A stretch of 64,000 nucleotides of DNA from Methylobacterium nonmethylotrophicum (GCF_004745635.1 NZ_SRLB01000004.1:62001-126000), one strand, 5' to 3'; shown: positions 35,200 to 44,512, counted from the first letter of the stretch. Notes: generated by a model not told the origin, from the sequence alone. A program made the numbers and translations.

Positions 35200-35625
35200 A
35201 TGAGCGAGACGAAGACGGCCCCGGGCGAGGCGGGCGAGACCGCGCAGGCGGTCCAGGCCCTGACCGCCCTCCTCGGGCAGAGCCTGACCCAGATCGCGTC
35301 GGCCAACCAGATCCAGACCGCGCACGCGGTCGGCCTCACCGCGATGCTGGTCTGCCTGCCCGGCATCGCCGCGCTCGACCCGCAGCGCCTCGGGGCCGTG
35401 ATCGGCGTCCTGTCGAAGGGGCGCTCCGACGAGGAGGAGTTCCGGCAGCGGGTGATCACCTTCGCGGCCCGGATCATCAATCTCGCGCGCGAGGTGCAGG
35501 GTGCCGGGCCCGCCGGGCCGGCTGCCGGGACCATGCAAGAGGCCGGGCAAGAGACTGGGCAAGAGACTGGGCAAGAGACCGCGCCGGAGACCGGCGAGAC
35601 CGTTCCCCCGACGAGCCTCAACTGA
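35200..35625 (+). CDS. Small protein of unknown function between the sensor gene and the giant gene
   Basis: 141 residues, ATG with GAGAGGTGAG upstream. I do not recognise a family. Residues about 15-95 look helical and amphipathic (AVQALTALLGQSLTQIASANQIQTAHAVGLTAML, then FAARIINLAREVQ), followed by a flexible Gly/Pro/Thr/Glu tail with repeated GQET. No signal peptide and no Gly-Gly leader. It is 64 bases after the ferredoxin-cyclase gene and 106 before the giant gene, on the same strand, so it may be a chaperone, anchor or co-exported partner of the giant protein. The tail is encoded by a 12-bp tandem repeat. Confidence 0.7.
   Translation: MSETKTAPGEAGETAQAVQALTALLGQSLTQIASANQIQTAHAVGLTAMLVCLPGIAALDPQRLGAVIGVLSKGRSDEEEFRQRVITFAARIINLAREVQGAGPAGPAAGTMQEAGQETGQETGQETAPETGETVPPTSLN
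35533..35580 (+). repeat. 12-bp in-frame tandem repeat in the small gene
   Basis: GGGCAAGAGACT is present at 35545 and 35557, and with one change at 35569; a diverged copy precedes at 35533. Gain or loss of a unit keeps the frame and changes the number of GQET tetrapeptides in the tail. Confidence 0.8.
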
Positions 35626-35731
35626 GCGGCGCGCTCCACACCGGCCTGCCCGGCGGGCTGACCGGCACCGGATGAGCCCGCCCGGCGGGCGACATCGATC
35701 CAGGAACCGCACCGCCAAGGGAACCCGACCG

Positions 35732-38700
35732 ATGAGCCAGACGCCCGTCCAGCCCTCCACCATCCGCGAACTCGACGACGACACGCTCGACATGATCGTC
35801 GGCGGGGTCACGGCGGCGGCCACGGATCCCAAGAAGCGGGCGCAGGACCTGATCCACGAGGATCTCATCGCGCACGATGCGGGCGGGAACCGCACCGACG
35901 AGATCGCCGCCCTCGTGATCACCCGGCAGGTTCAGGCGAGCGACGTCATCGCCTATGTCGAGGCGAACGCGGCCGCGGATCGGCATCACTCGGCCGACCA
36001 GCAGCTCGTCCAGATCCGGACCTCGCTCCAGCAGCACAATGCGAGCGCGTCCCTGGTCTCGGCCTTCACGACCGAGGAATCGGCCCGGATCGCCACCGGC
36101 CAGGCGGCGAAGGATCTCGGCCGGCTGGTCCAGGCCGGCGACATGACCGGCCAGGCGGCGGCCGCCACGATCGAGGCGGAGGCCTCCCGGGCGGGCAGGA
36201 CCCAGCAGATCACGTCGCTGTCGGACCTCGACCGGCAGGTGAGGGGCGGGAACGAGGCCGTCGAGGTCGAGATCGCGCGGCTGAAGCTCGCCGGCGGGTC
36301 CCTGACCGCGGCGATCACCGGCCTCGAAAGCGCGGCGCAATCCGGTCACCGGTCCGCGGATGCGGCGCTTCTCGCGCTGGAGCAGGCGACGGGCGGGTTC
36401 AGGGCGGTGGAGGCCGAGATGGCCGCCCGCCTGTCGAGCGGCGCGGCCGCGACCGACCTCGCCGCCCTCGTGAAGGACGGGACCCTGACCGGGCAGGCCG
36501 CCATCCAGACCATCGAGGCCGAGGCGACGATCGCCGGGGCGAGCCGGATCGGGGCGGTCACCGGGCTGTCCGGCAAGCTCGGGAGCGATGCCGCCGTCGA
36601 GGCCGAGATCGCGCGGCTCCTGCCCGCCGCGAGCGCCGCCGAGGCGAAGGGCGCGATCCAGGCGCTGGAGGCGGGCTGGACGTCCGCGCGCAAGTCGATC
36701 GATGCCGGCCTCGTCGCCCTGGAGCAGACGACGGGCGGCAGCAAGGCGGTGGAGGCCGAGATCGCCGCGCGCCTCGCGAGCGGAGACGCGGCGTCCGACC
36801 TCGCCGCCCTCGTGAAGGGCGGCAGCCTCACCGCGCAGGCGGCCGTCCAGGCGGCCGCCGCGAAGGCGGCGGCCACCGCCGGCAGCCGGATCGGGGCGGT
36901 GGCCCAGCTCGACGTCAGGCTCGGCGGCAACGCCGCCGTCGAGGCGGAGATCGGGCGGCTCCTGGCCGGAGCGAGCGCCGCCGAGGCGAAGAGCGCGATC
37001 CAGGCGCTGGAAGCCGGCTGGGCCGCGCAGAAGACCTCCGTCGATGCCGGTCTCGCGGCGCTGGAGCAGGCGAGCGGCGGCAGCAAGGCGGTCGAGGCCG
37101 AGATGGCCGCCCGCCTCGCGAGCGGCGCCGCGGCGTCCGACCTCGCCGCCCTCGTGAAGGGCGGCAGCCTCACCGAGCAGGCGGCCGTGAGAACGATCGA
37201 GGCCGAGGCCGCGGCGGCGGGCACGGGCCAGATCGCGGCGGCGACCCAGCTCGCCGTCAGGCTCGGCGGCAGCGCGACCGTCGAGGCGGAGATCGGGCGG
37301 CTCCTGCCCGCGGCGAGCGCCGCGGACGCGAAGAGCGCGATCCAGGCCCTGGAGGCCGGCTGGGCCGCGCAGAAGCGGTCCGTCGATGCCGGGCTCGTCG
37401 CGCTGGAGCAGGCGAGCGGCGGCAGCAAGGCGGTCGAGGCCGAGATCGCCGCGCGCCTGTCGAGCGGCGCCGCGGCGACCGATCTCGCGGCCCTCGTCAG
37501 GGGCGGCAGCCTCACCGCGCAGGCCGCCATCCAGGCGAGCACCGCGGAGGCCGCGGCCGCGGCCGGCGGCCGGATCGGGGCGCTCGCGCAGCTCGACGGC
37601 AAGCTCGGCGGCAGCGCCGCCGTCGAGGCCGAGATCGGACGGCTCCTGCCGGCGGCGAGCGCCGCGGAGGCGAAGGGCGCGATCCAGGCGCTCGAAGCGG
37701 TCTGGACCGCGCAGAAGACGTCGATCGAGGCCGGGCTCCTCGCGCTGGAGCAGGCGAGCGGCGGCAGCAAGGCCGTGGAGGCGGAGATCGCCGCCCGTCT
37801 CGGCAACGGCAGCGCGGCGAGCGACCTCTGGGCCCGCGTCCAGTCTCGCGCCCTGACCGATGCGGCGGCCGCCCGGACGATCGAGGCCGCCGCCGCGGCG
37901 GCGGGCGCGGACCCGATCGAGGCGCTGGCGCGGCTCGACGGGGCCATGCGCGGCGACGCGGCGGTCCGGAGCGAGATCGTGCGGCTGATGTCCCAGCCGG
38001 GGGCGGACGCCGCCAAGGCGGTGCAGGATGTCGAGCGCTGGACGAAGGCGTCCGGACAATCCGTCGACGCCGCCCTCGCGGCCCTCGACGGCATCGCGGG
38101 GGGCCACGCGGCGATCCGGTCCGAGCTGGCGGCGCGGCTCGCGAGCGGCGCGGCCACGTCCGACCTCGCCGGGCTCGTGCAACGCGGGGCCATGACGGAG
38201 AGCGGCGCGATCACGGCGATCGAGGCGGCGGCTTCCCGCGCGGGCGTCGATCCGGCCGGGGCGCTGACGGGGCTCGACGGCAAGCTCGGCGGCAGCACCG
38301 CCGTCGAGGTCGAGGTCGCGCGCCTGGCCCTCGCGGCCGGCGCGGACCCCGCGACCGCGATCACGTCGCTCGAGGCGGCGGTGGCCGCCCATCGCGGCTC
38401 CGTGGACGCCGCCCTCGTCAGCCTCGACGGCGGCAGCAAGAGCCGGACCCTGACCGGGGACAATGCCAGCATCGTCCTGACCGGGGCGCGCAGCGGAAAC
38501 CCGGCGGTGGAGGCGGAGATCGCCGCGCGGCTCGCCAGCGGGGCGGCCGCGAGCGACCTCGCCGCCCTGGTCCGGGCCGGCGCGATCACGGAGAAGACCG
38601 CGATCGGGACCATCGAGGCGGAGGTCGGCCTCCTCGGCGGGAGCCTCGTCCAGCCCCTGGCCCGGCTCGACGGGGCGCTCGGCGGCAACGCCGCCGTCGA

Positions 38701-41700
38701 GGCCGAGATCGCGCGGCTGATGCCGCTCTGGGGTCCCGGCATCGCGACGGTCATCCGGGACTTCGAGGCAGGCGTCGCGGCCTCGGGCCGGTCGGTCGAC
38801 GCGGCCCTGCTCGTCCTCGACAAGGCGACGGGCGGGAAGCCCGAGATCGCCGCCGAGATCAACGCCCGCCTGGCGAACGGCACGACCGCGGCCGATCTCG
38901 CGGCGCTGGTGAAGGCCGGCAGCCTGACCGATGCGGCGGCCGTGCAGACCCTCGAGGCGGTCGCCACGCGCGCCGGGGCGAACCCGCTCACCGCCCTCAC
39001 GAAGCTCGTCGGCACCATGGGCGCCGGTGCGGCGATCGAGGGCGAGATCGGGCGGCTCCTGCCCACCGGGACGATCCAGGAGCAGTTCGACGCCCTCCGG
39101 GCGCTGGAGCGGGCCTGGGCCGCGCAGCGCAAGCCCGTCGACGCCGCGCTCCTCGTCCTCGACCTGGCGCTCGGCGGCAGGAACGAGGTGGTCGCGAGCG
39201 AGATCGGGCGGCGTGCATACGACGGCTCGGCCGCCCGCGATCTCGGCGCCCTCGTCCAGAGCGGGGCGACGACCGGGCAGGCGGCGGTCCAGACGATCGA
39301 GGCGGCGGTCGCGCGGGGCGGCGGCCGTGCCCTCGACGCGCTCGCCGCCCTGGAGGCGGCGAGCGCCGGCGACGCCGCGGTAGAGGGCGAGCTCGTCCGT
39401 CTCCTGCGCGCGGGGACCGTCGACGACGCCCGCGTGGCGATCCCGGTCCTGGAGAGCACCTGGAAGGCGCAGGGCAAGTCGGTCGATGCCGGGCTCCTCG
39501 CCCTCGACCAGGCGCTCGGCGGCCGCACCGCCGTCCGGGTCGAGATCGGGCAGCGGCTCTTCACCGGCGCGACGGCGGACGACCTCGGCGCCGCCGTGCG
39601 GAGCGGCGCGATGACGGACCAGGCCGCCGCGCAGACCATCGTGGCGGCGGCGGCGCGCCTGGGCGAGAGCCCGGTCGCCGCGCTCGCCCGGCTCGACGGG
39701 ACGCTCGGCAGCAACAAGGCCCTGGAGGCCGAGATCGCCCGCGCGGCGCTCGCGGGCGGCGCCGACGCCGCGACCGCGCTCCAGACCCTGAAGGCGGCCT
39801 TCGCGGCGCAGAACAGGCCGGTCGACGGGGCGCTCCTCGCCCTCGACCAGGCGATGGGGGGCAACAAGGCCCTGGAGGCCGAGATGGCCGCGCGGCTCGC
39901 GAGCGGCGCCACCATGCGCGACCTCGCCGCCCAGGTGGCGGGCGGCACCCTGACGGGCCTGGGGGCCGCGCAGCTGGTCGCCGCGGAGGCCGCCGCGGCG
40001 GGCATGAGCCCGGCCGCGGCGCTGGCGCGGCTCGACGGGACGCTCGGCGGCAACGCCGTCGCGGGCGAGATCGGGCGGCTGCTCGACCGGCCGGGCACCG
40101 ATGCGGCCGCGGCGATCCGCGACATCGAGGCCGGAGCGGCCGCCGCCGGCCGGTCCGTCGATGCCACGCTCGTGGCCCTCGATGCGGCGCTGGGCGGCCG
40201 GCCGGCGCTCGCCGCCGAGATGGCCGCGCGGCTCGCGAACGGGGCGACGTCGCGCGACCTCCATCAAGCCCTGACCGCCGGCACCCTCGCGGGCGACGCC
40301 GTCGTCACGGTGATCGAGGCGGAGGCGACGCGCGCCGGCGTCGGCCAGGTCGCCGCGCTCACCGCCTTCGCGCGGAGCGGGGGCGGTCGGCCGGAAATCC
40401 TCGCGGAGATCGCCCGGCAGGTGGGCGGCGGCGCGGCCGAGGCGGAACTCGCCCGGATGGTCGCGTCCGGCGCGCTGAACGCCGAGGCCGCGGCCTCGAT
40501 CCTGTCGGAGGCGGTCTTCCGCGTCGCCGCCGGTTCGGCCGATCACGCCACGGCCCTCGGCATGAACCTTGAGGCGGCGCAGGCCGTCGCCGCGGCCAAG
40601 CTCGACGCCGCGGCGCGCGACCAGGTCGCGGCGCTCCCCGCCGATCCGGGCCAGGCCGGGGCGACGCAGGCCGCCCGGGCCAATCTGGGCGCGCTCGCCG
40701 CGCTGCTCGAAGGGGGCCAGTACGCCGTGGGTCTCGCCAGGGCGCGGCGGGTCGCCGCCGCGGCCGGCGGGGCGGACGCGCTCCAGGCCGGCATCGACGC
40801 CGCCCTGGCGCAGCCGGACCGGAGCGCCGCCACGACGGTGCTGGGGGTGGAGGCCGCCGCGGCCGTGACCGACACCTCCGTCGATGCGGCGCTGCTGGCC
40901 GCCGACCGGGCGGCCGGGGACGCCGGGCCCTTCGCGGCCGAACTGGCGCGGCGCTTCGCGAGCGGGGCGGCCGAGTTCGACCTCGCGCAGAAGGTCGGGG
41001 CCGGCACGATGAGCGCCAGCGCGTCCCTCGCGCTGGCGCAGGACGCGCTCGCCACGCTCGCGGGCCGCTCCGCCGACCATGCCACCGTGCTCGGCATGAG
41101 CCTCGCCGCCGCGACCGACATCGCGGCGGCGAGGCTCGACGCCGCCGCGGCGGCGCTCGCCAAGGATTCCGCCTGGCAGGCCGCCCAGGCCGTGGGCGCC
41201 TCGAACGCCCAGCGGAATCTCGGGACGGTGGCGGGGTTCCTCGAAGGCGCGCACGCGGCCGACCTCGCCGGGGCGGGCCGCATCGTGAGCACGCTCGGCG
41301 GCGCCGCCGCGCTGCAGGCCGGCATGGATGCCGCGCTGGCGCAGCCGAGTCCGTCGGCGCCGCCGACGCTGTTCTCCGTGGAGGCCGGCGCGGCGGCGGC
41401 CAACGCCTCCGTCGACGCGGCTCTCCTCGCCGCCGACCGGGCGGCCGGCGGGAGCGGGCCCTTCGCGGCCGAACTGGCGCGGCGGCTGGCGAGCGGCGCG
41501 GCCGAGGCGGATCTCGTGCGGCTGGTCGGGGACGGGGCGCTCGGCGCCGCGGACGCCCTCAAGGTGGCGCAGGACGCCCTCGGCACCCTCGCGGCCCGCT
41601 CCGCCGACCGCGCCTCCGCCCTCGGGATGAGCCTCGGCGCCGCGACCGACATCGTCGAGGCCACGCTCGACGCCGCCGCGGCGGCGCTGAGGGCCGACTT

Positions 41701-44473
41701 CGCCGGGCAACCCGCCCAGACGGCGAGCACGAAGGCCGCCCAGGCCAATCTCGGGACCCTGACCTCGCTCCTCGAAGGCGCGCACGGGGCCGAACTCGCG
41801 AGGGCCGCGCGGATCATCGCCGCGGTCGGCGGGGCGGATGCCCTGGCCAAGGGCCTGGCGGACGGGGCGGCCCATCCGGGCCGGGCCGCCGAGGCGACCG
41901 CCTTCGGGTCGATCGCGAGCGGCGTGGACGACGCCGGCCGGATCACCGGGAGCCTGACCGTGTCCCAGGTGGCGGCGCAGATCGAGACCGCCGCCTCCGC
42001 CGCCGCGGTCTCGGGCATCGGGCGCCTGGAGGCGCTCGACCTCGCGCTCGGCGGCAGCAAGGTCGTGCAGGACCGGATCGCCGCCCTCGGCAAGGCCGGC
42101 CAGGACGCCACCGCGGCGATCGGCGTCGTCGAGACGATGGCGCCCGGCCTCCACGCCGATCCCGTCGCGGCCCTGTCAGCCCTCGACAAGCTCCTGGGCG
42201 GCAACGCGGCGGTCGCGGATGAGGTCGCGGCCCGCAAGGCGATGCAGACGACCTTCGACATGGGCATCGGCGGCGGCACCAAGGCCCTGATGGACCTCGC
42301 GAACAAGGGGAACGCGGCGGCGACCCGCGCGCTCGCGGACGCGCTCCTCGACGGGCGGGCGGAGGCCGACCTGGCGCGCGAGATCGCCGCCGGACACCTG
42401 TCGGGCGCGGAGGCCCTGGATCGCGCGGACGAAGCCGTCGCGCTCGTGCAGAAGGCGGGGCCCGGGGCCGGTGCGACGGTGCTGCCGGGGCTCTTCGAGG
42501 GCGGGGTCGTGGTCTCCCGGCTCTATGCCGAGGCCGCCGCGCTGGCGCACACCCTCTCGCAGGCCAAGCAGGGCGGGTCGACGGCCGACAAGGCGCCCGT
42601 CTCGCCGGCGGCCACCTACACCTCCCTGGCCGTAGCGGGCCCGGGGACCGCGCCGACCCCGATCCAGACCCCACCGGCGTCGGGTCGTGCCACCCCGAGC
42701 GAGGAGTTCGGCTTCCTCCGGAGTTCGATCGAGACGCAGTACGGGGTGGCGATGGCGACCGGCGGCAGGATCGTGCCGGTGGTCGAGGCGCTGGGCGGCG
42801 AGGTGGCGTCGCTGGCGCTCGCGACGGGCGCCCGGCTCGCCACCGGGGACGCGGCGACGAGCGCCGCCCGGCAGGGCGACCTGATCGCCGCGCTGGAGGG
42901 GGCCGCGGCCTCCGCCCACGTCTCGACGGACGCGGCGCTGGCGCTCGCGAGCTTCGCGGCCGCGGGGCTCAGCGAAGGCCTGAAGATCGAGATGACGGGC
43001 CGGCTCCTGAGCGGCAAGGCGGAGGTCGACATCGCGACCCTGGTGGCGCACGGCCAGATGCGCGGCGATGTCGGGCTCTCGGTCCTCCTCAACGCGGTGA
43101 ACGCCCTCGCCTCCGCGAATGCCGGCCAGAGCGCTCTCGGCTACGACGAGACGACGGCGGGCCAGCTCGTGGCCGCCAAGCTCGACCTCGCGGCGGTGGC
43201 GGTCGGCCAGGCCGAGGCGGCCGCCGCGAAGGCCGGCGGCTTCGGCGCCGCCGATCACCTGGCCGCGGCGAATGCGGCCGCGGGCCTGCGCGACAGGCTG
43301 GAAGCGACGAACGGGGTCGGGATCGTGGCGGGGCTCGGGGCCGAACTCGGCCTCATCGCGGGGACGGCCGCCGATGCCGGCACCCGCGCGGAGGCCCAGA
43401 CCATCTCCGAGGTCATGCAGGCCCTGATGCCCAAGGTCATCGCGGCGGAGATCCGGGCCAACCCGGGCTCGGGAACCAGCGCGGCGGCCCTGCTCCCGGG
43501 CCAGTCCGTCCCGGAGCCGACACCCGAGCAGGTGGCGCAGCAGGCTTTCCAGATCAGCAACGACCTGCTGACCGACTTCCACGACAAGTACGCGCAATCG
43601 CGTCAGATCGACTACTTCCGCAAGAACGCCGCCGAGGCGGACAGCAAGGGAACGAACGACCCGAAGAAGGAGGGACTCGAGAAGAGCATAGACGTCACGC
43701 TGAAGACCCACACCTTCCTGTCCGAGAGCGCGGCGGCCGGCGTCGCCGCGCAGGCGACGGCGGATCTCGGATCCGGCATCATCGGCACGGTGCTGGCCCA
43801 GGCCGGGGCCTCGGCCGCGGCCGCCGTCACGGCGACCGGCGTGAGCGTCCACGCGACGGCCATCGCCGGCACCAGCGCCACGCTCGATCTCGGCGGCCAC
43901 GCCAGCGTGAAGGCCTTCGCGCAGGCGCTGGCGGACGGGGACGTGACGGCCGGCATCACGGGCATCAAGCTGAAGGGCTACGTCGGCGTCCAGAGCGGCG
44001 TGACGGCGACCCAGAGCGAGCAGGGCACCCTCGCGGGCGGGCTCGACGGCGTCCAGACCACGACGCTGATGGCGATCGTGAGGGCGGATGCCAGCGCGGC
44101 CGCCTCCCTCGGCCTGACCGGCGCGGAGGTCAAGTACGGCGCGCGCGCCGGCGCCTACGTGTCGGCGGGCGAGGAGGGGACCCTGTTGTACAAGGGCTAC
44201 GAGGCATCGGGTGGGGCCGCCATCGCGTCGCCCGGAGCCACCGGGCTCGACGCCAACATCAAGGTCGGCGTCGACGGCGGCAACATCGCGTTCGGCATCG
44301 ACGCGTTCATCGGGCTCGCCCTGTTCGGGGCGGAACTCAAGTTCGACCTCAAGCTCCCCACCGCGGACGTCGTCGCCGCCTTCAAGAAGGCGGGCTCGGC
44401 GTTCGAGGAGGCCGGAGGCAAGATCGAGCACGGGTTTGACGACGCCTGGAAAGTCCTCAAGAGCCCGTTCTGA
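35732..44473 (+). CDS. Giant cysteine-free repeat protein with a double-glycine leader (probable exported protein)
   Basis: 2,913 residues. Residues 1-25 (ending ELDDDTLDMIVGG) look like a bacteriocin-type leader with Gly24-Gly25, acidic residues and spaced Leu/Met/Val before the cut. From about residue 177 to 1560 come about twelve repeats of about 114 residues, each holding GG..AVEAEIARLL, SVDAGLLALEQ..GG and AARLASGAAASDLAALV; then three repeats of about 177 residues (HATALGMNLEAA type, about 1600-2130); a Pro/Thr linker near 2290-2325; a helical part; and from about 2660 a non-repeated Gly/Ala/Val-rich C-terminus. There is no Cys in the whole chain and no RTX nonapeptide. Function unknown: adhesin, surface layer or antagonistic protein are options. 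Export by the C39 transporter upstream is inferred. Confidence 0.85.
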   Translation: MSQTPVQPSTIRELDDDTLDMIVGGVTAAATDPKKRAQDLIHEDLIAHDAGGNRTDEIAALVITRQVQASDVIAYVEANAAADRHHSADQQLVQIRTSLQQHNASASLVSAFTTEESARIATGQAAKDLGRLVQAGDMTGQAAAATIEAEASRAGRTQQITSLSDLDRQVRGGNEAVEVEIARLKLAGGSLTAAITGLESAAQSGHRSADAALLALEQATGGFRAVEAEMAARLSSGAAATDLAALVKDGTLTGQAAIQTIEAEATIAGASRIGAVTGLSGKLGSDAAVEAEIARLLPAASAAEAKGAIQALEAGWTSARKSIDAGLVALEQTTGGSKAVEAEIAARLASGDAASDLAALVKGGSLTAQAAVQAAAAKAAATAGSRIGAVAQLDVRLGGNAAVEAEIGRLLAGASAAEAKSAIQALEAGWAAQKTSVDAGLAALEQASGGSKAVEAEMAARLASGAAASDLAALVKGGSLTEQAAVRTIEAEAAAAGTGQIAAATQLAVRLGGSATVEAEIGRLLPAASAADAKSAIQALEAGWAAQKRSVDAGLVALEQASGGSKAVEAEIAARLSSGAAATDLAALVRGGSLTAQAAIQASTAEAAAAAGGRIGALAQLDGKLGGSAAVEAEIGRLLPAASAAEAKGAIQALEAVWTAQKTSIEAGLLALEQASGGSKAVEAEIAARLGNGSAASDLWARVQSRALTDAAAARTIEAAAAAAGADPIEALARLDGAMRGDAAVRSEIVRLMSQPGADAAKAVQDVERWTKASGQSVDAALAALDGIAGGHAAIRSELAARLASGAATSDLAGLVQRGAMTESGAITAIEAAASRAGVDPAGALTGLDGKLGGSTAVEVEVARLALAAGADPATAITSLEAAVAAHRGSVDAALVSLDGGSKSRTLTGDNASIVLTGARSGNPAVEAEIAARLASGAAASDLAALVRAGAITEKTAIGTIEAEVGLLGGSLVQPLARLDGALGGNAAVEAEIARLMPLWGPGIATVIRDFEAGVAASGRSVDAALLVLDKATGGKPEIAAEINARLANGTTAADLAALVKAGSLTDAAAVQTLEAVATRAGANPLTALTKLVGTMGAGAAIEGEIGRLLPTGTIQEQFDALRALERAWAAQRKPVDAALLVLDLALGGRNEVVASEIGRRAYDGSAARDLGALVQSGATTGQAAVQTIEAAVARGGGRALDALAALEAASAGDAAVEGELVRLLRAGTVDDARVAIPVLESTWKAQGKSVDAGLLALDQALGGRTAVRVEIGQRLFTGATADDLGAAVRSGAMTDQAAAQTIVAAAARLGESPVAALARLDGTLGSNKALEAEIARAALAGGADAATALQTLKAAFAAQNRPVDGALLALDQAMGGNKALEAEMAARLASGATMRDLAAQVAGGTLTGLGAAQLVAAEAAAAGMSPAAALARLDGTLGGNAVAGEIGRLLDRPGTDAAAAIRDIEAGAAAAGRSVDATLVALDAALGGRPALAAEMAARLANGATSRDLHQALTAGTLAGDAVVTVIEAEATRAGVGQVAALTAFARSGGGRPEILAEIARQVGGGAAEAELARMVASGALNAEAAASILSEAVFRVAAGSADHATALGMNLEAAQAVAAAKLDAAARDQVAALPADPGQAGATQAARANLGALAALLEGGQYAVGLARARRVAAAAGGADALQAGIDAALAQPDRSAATTVLGVEAAAAVTDTSVDAALLAADRAAGDAGPFAAELARRFASGAAEFDLAQKVGAGTMSASASLALAQDALATLAGRSADHATVLGMSLAAATDIAAARLDAAAAALAKDSAWQAAQAVGASNAQRNLGTVAGFLEGAHAADLAGAGRIVSTLGGAAALQAGMDAALAQPSPSAPPTLFSVEAGAAAANASVDAALLAADRAAGGSGPFAAELARRLASGAAEADLVRLVGDGALGAADALKVAQDALGTLAARSADRASALGMSLGAATDIVEATLDAAAAALRADFAGQPAQTASTKAAQANLGTLTSLLEGAHGAELARAARIIAAVGGADALAKGLADGAAHPGRAAEATAFGSIASGVDDAGRITGSLTVSQVAAQIETAASAAAVSGIGRLEALDLALGGSKVVQDRIAALGKAGQDATAAIGVVETMAPGLHADPVAALSALDKLLGGNAAVADEVAARKAMQTTFDMGIGGGTKALMDLANKGNAAATRALADALLDGRAEADLAREIAAGHLSGAEALDRADEAVALVQKAGPGAGATVLPGLFEGGVVVSRLYAEAAALAHTLSQAKQGGSTADKAPVSPAATYTSLAVAGPGTAPTPIQTPPASGRATPSEEFGFLRSSIETQYGVAMATGGRIVPVVEALGGEVASLALATGARLATGDAATSAARQGDLIAALEGAAASAHVSTDAALALASFAAAGLSEGLKIEMTGRLLSGKAEVDIATLVAHGQMRGDVGLSVLLNAVNALASANAGQSALGYDETTAGQLVAAKLDLAAVAVGQAEAAAAKAGGFGAADHLAAANAAAGLRDRLEATNGVGIVAGLGAELGLIAGTAADAGTRAEAQTISEVMQALMPKVIAAEIRANPGSGTSAAALLPGQSVPEPTPEQVAQQAFQISNDLLTDFHDKYAQSRQIDYFRKNAAEADSKGTNDPKKEGLEKSIDVTLKTHTFLSESAAAGVAAQATADLGSGIIGTVLAQAGASAAAAVTATGVSVHATAIAGTSATLDLGGHASVKAFAQALADGDVTAGITGIKLKGYVGVQSGVTATQSEQGTLAGGLDGVQTTTLMAIVRADASAAASLGLTGAEVKYGARAGAYVSAGEEGTLLYKGYEASGGAAIASPGATGLDANIKVGVDGGNIAFGIDAFIGLALFGAELKFDLKLPTADVVAAFKKAGSAFEEAGGKIEHGFDDAWKVLKSPF
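36260..40400 (+). repeat. About twelve tandem coding repeats with a 342-bp period
   Basis: The codons for (A)VEAEI recur near 36597, 36939, 37281, 37623, 37965, 38307, then 38697 (one unit carries about 48 extra bases, SKSRTLTGDNASIVLTG), 39036, 39381, 39723 and 40063. The spacing is within a few bases of 342 throughout. Each unit has two halves of about 50 and 64 residues with similar cores. The second to fifth units are the most alike, suggesting recent duplication. Confidence 0.85.
40500..42130 (+). repeat. Three longer coding repeats of about 530 bp in the giant gene
   Basis: The block around (D)HATALGMNLEAA recurs at about 40540, 41075 and 41605, together with ANLGALAALLEG, GGADALQAGIDAALAQP and SVDAALLAADRAAG...GPFAAELARR. 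The last part of each still resembles half of the 114-residue unit, so the longer repeat may be that unit with an inserted helical segment. Confidence 0.75.
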
Positions 44474-44482
44474 TGACCCCTC

Positions 44483-44512
44483 GCGGTTTGCGGACGCTCC
44501 TGCGCAGACCGC
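44483..44512 (+). terminator. Possible terminator hairpin after the giant gene
   Basis: GCGGTTTGCG at 44483-44492 pairs with CGCAGACCGC at 44503-44512 (ten pairs, one a G-T wobble) around a ten-base loop, seven bases after the stop. No T-run follows, so it could equally be a chance stem in GC-rich DNA. Confidence 0.35.

Noticed and set aside
35200..35625. RebB-like killing-trait (R-body) protein
   Set aside because: Only a vague likeness in the Ala/Gln-rich helix; the characteristic blocks are not present.
36260..42130. CRISPR array or noncoding satellite
   Set aside because: The repeats are long, in frame, diverged like protein repeats and have no short spacer structure.
35618..42154. Very long open frame antisense to the giant gene (over 2,000 codons)
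   Set aside because: In repeat-rich, GC-rich coding DNA the opposite strand stays open by codon bias; its translation is low-complexity Arg/Gly/Ala with no domain.
35732..44473. RTX toxin or LapA-type adhesin
   Set aside because: No GGxGxDxxx nonapeptides, no Ig-like repeats and no C-terminal type I signal were seen; the only export signal visible is the N-terminal Gly-Gly leader.
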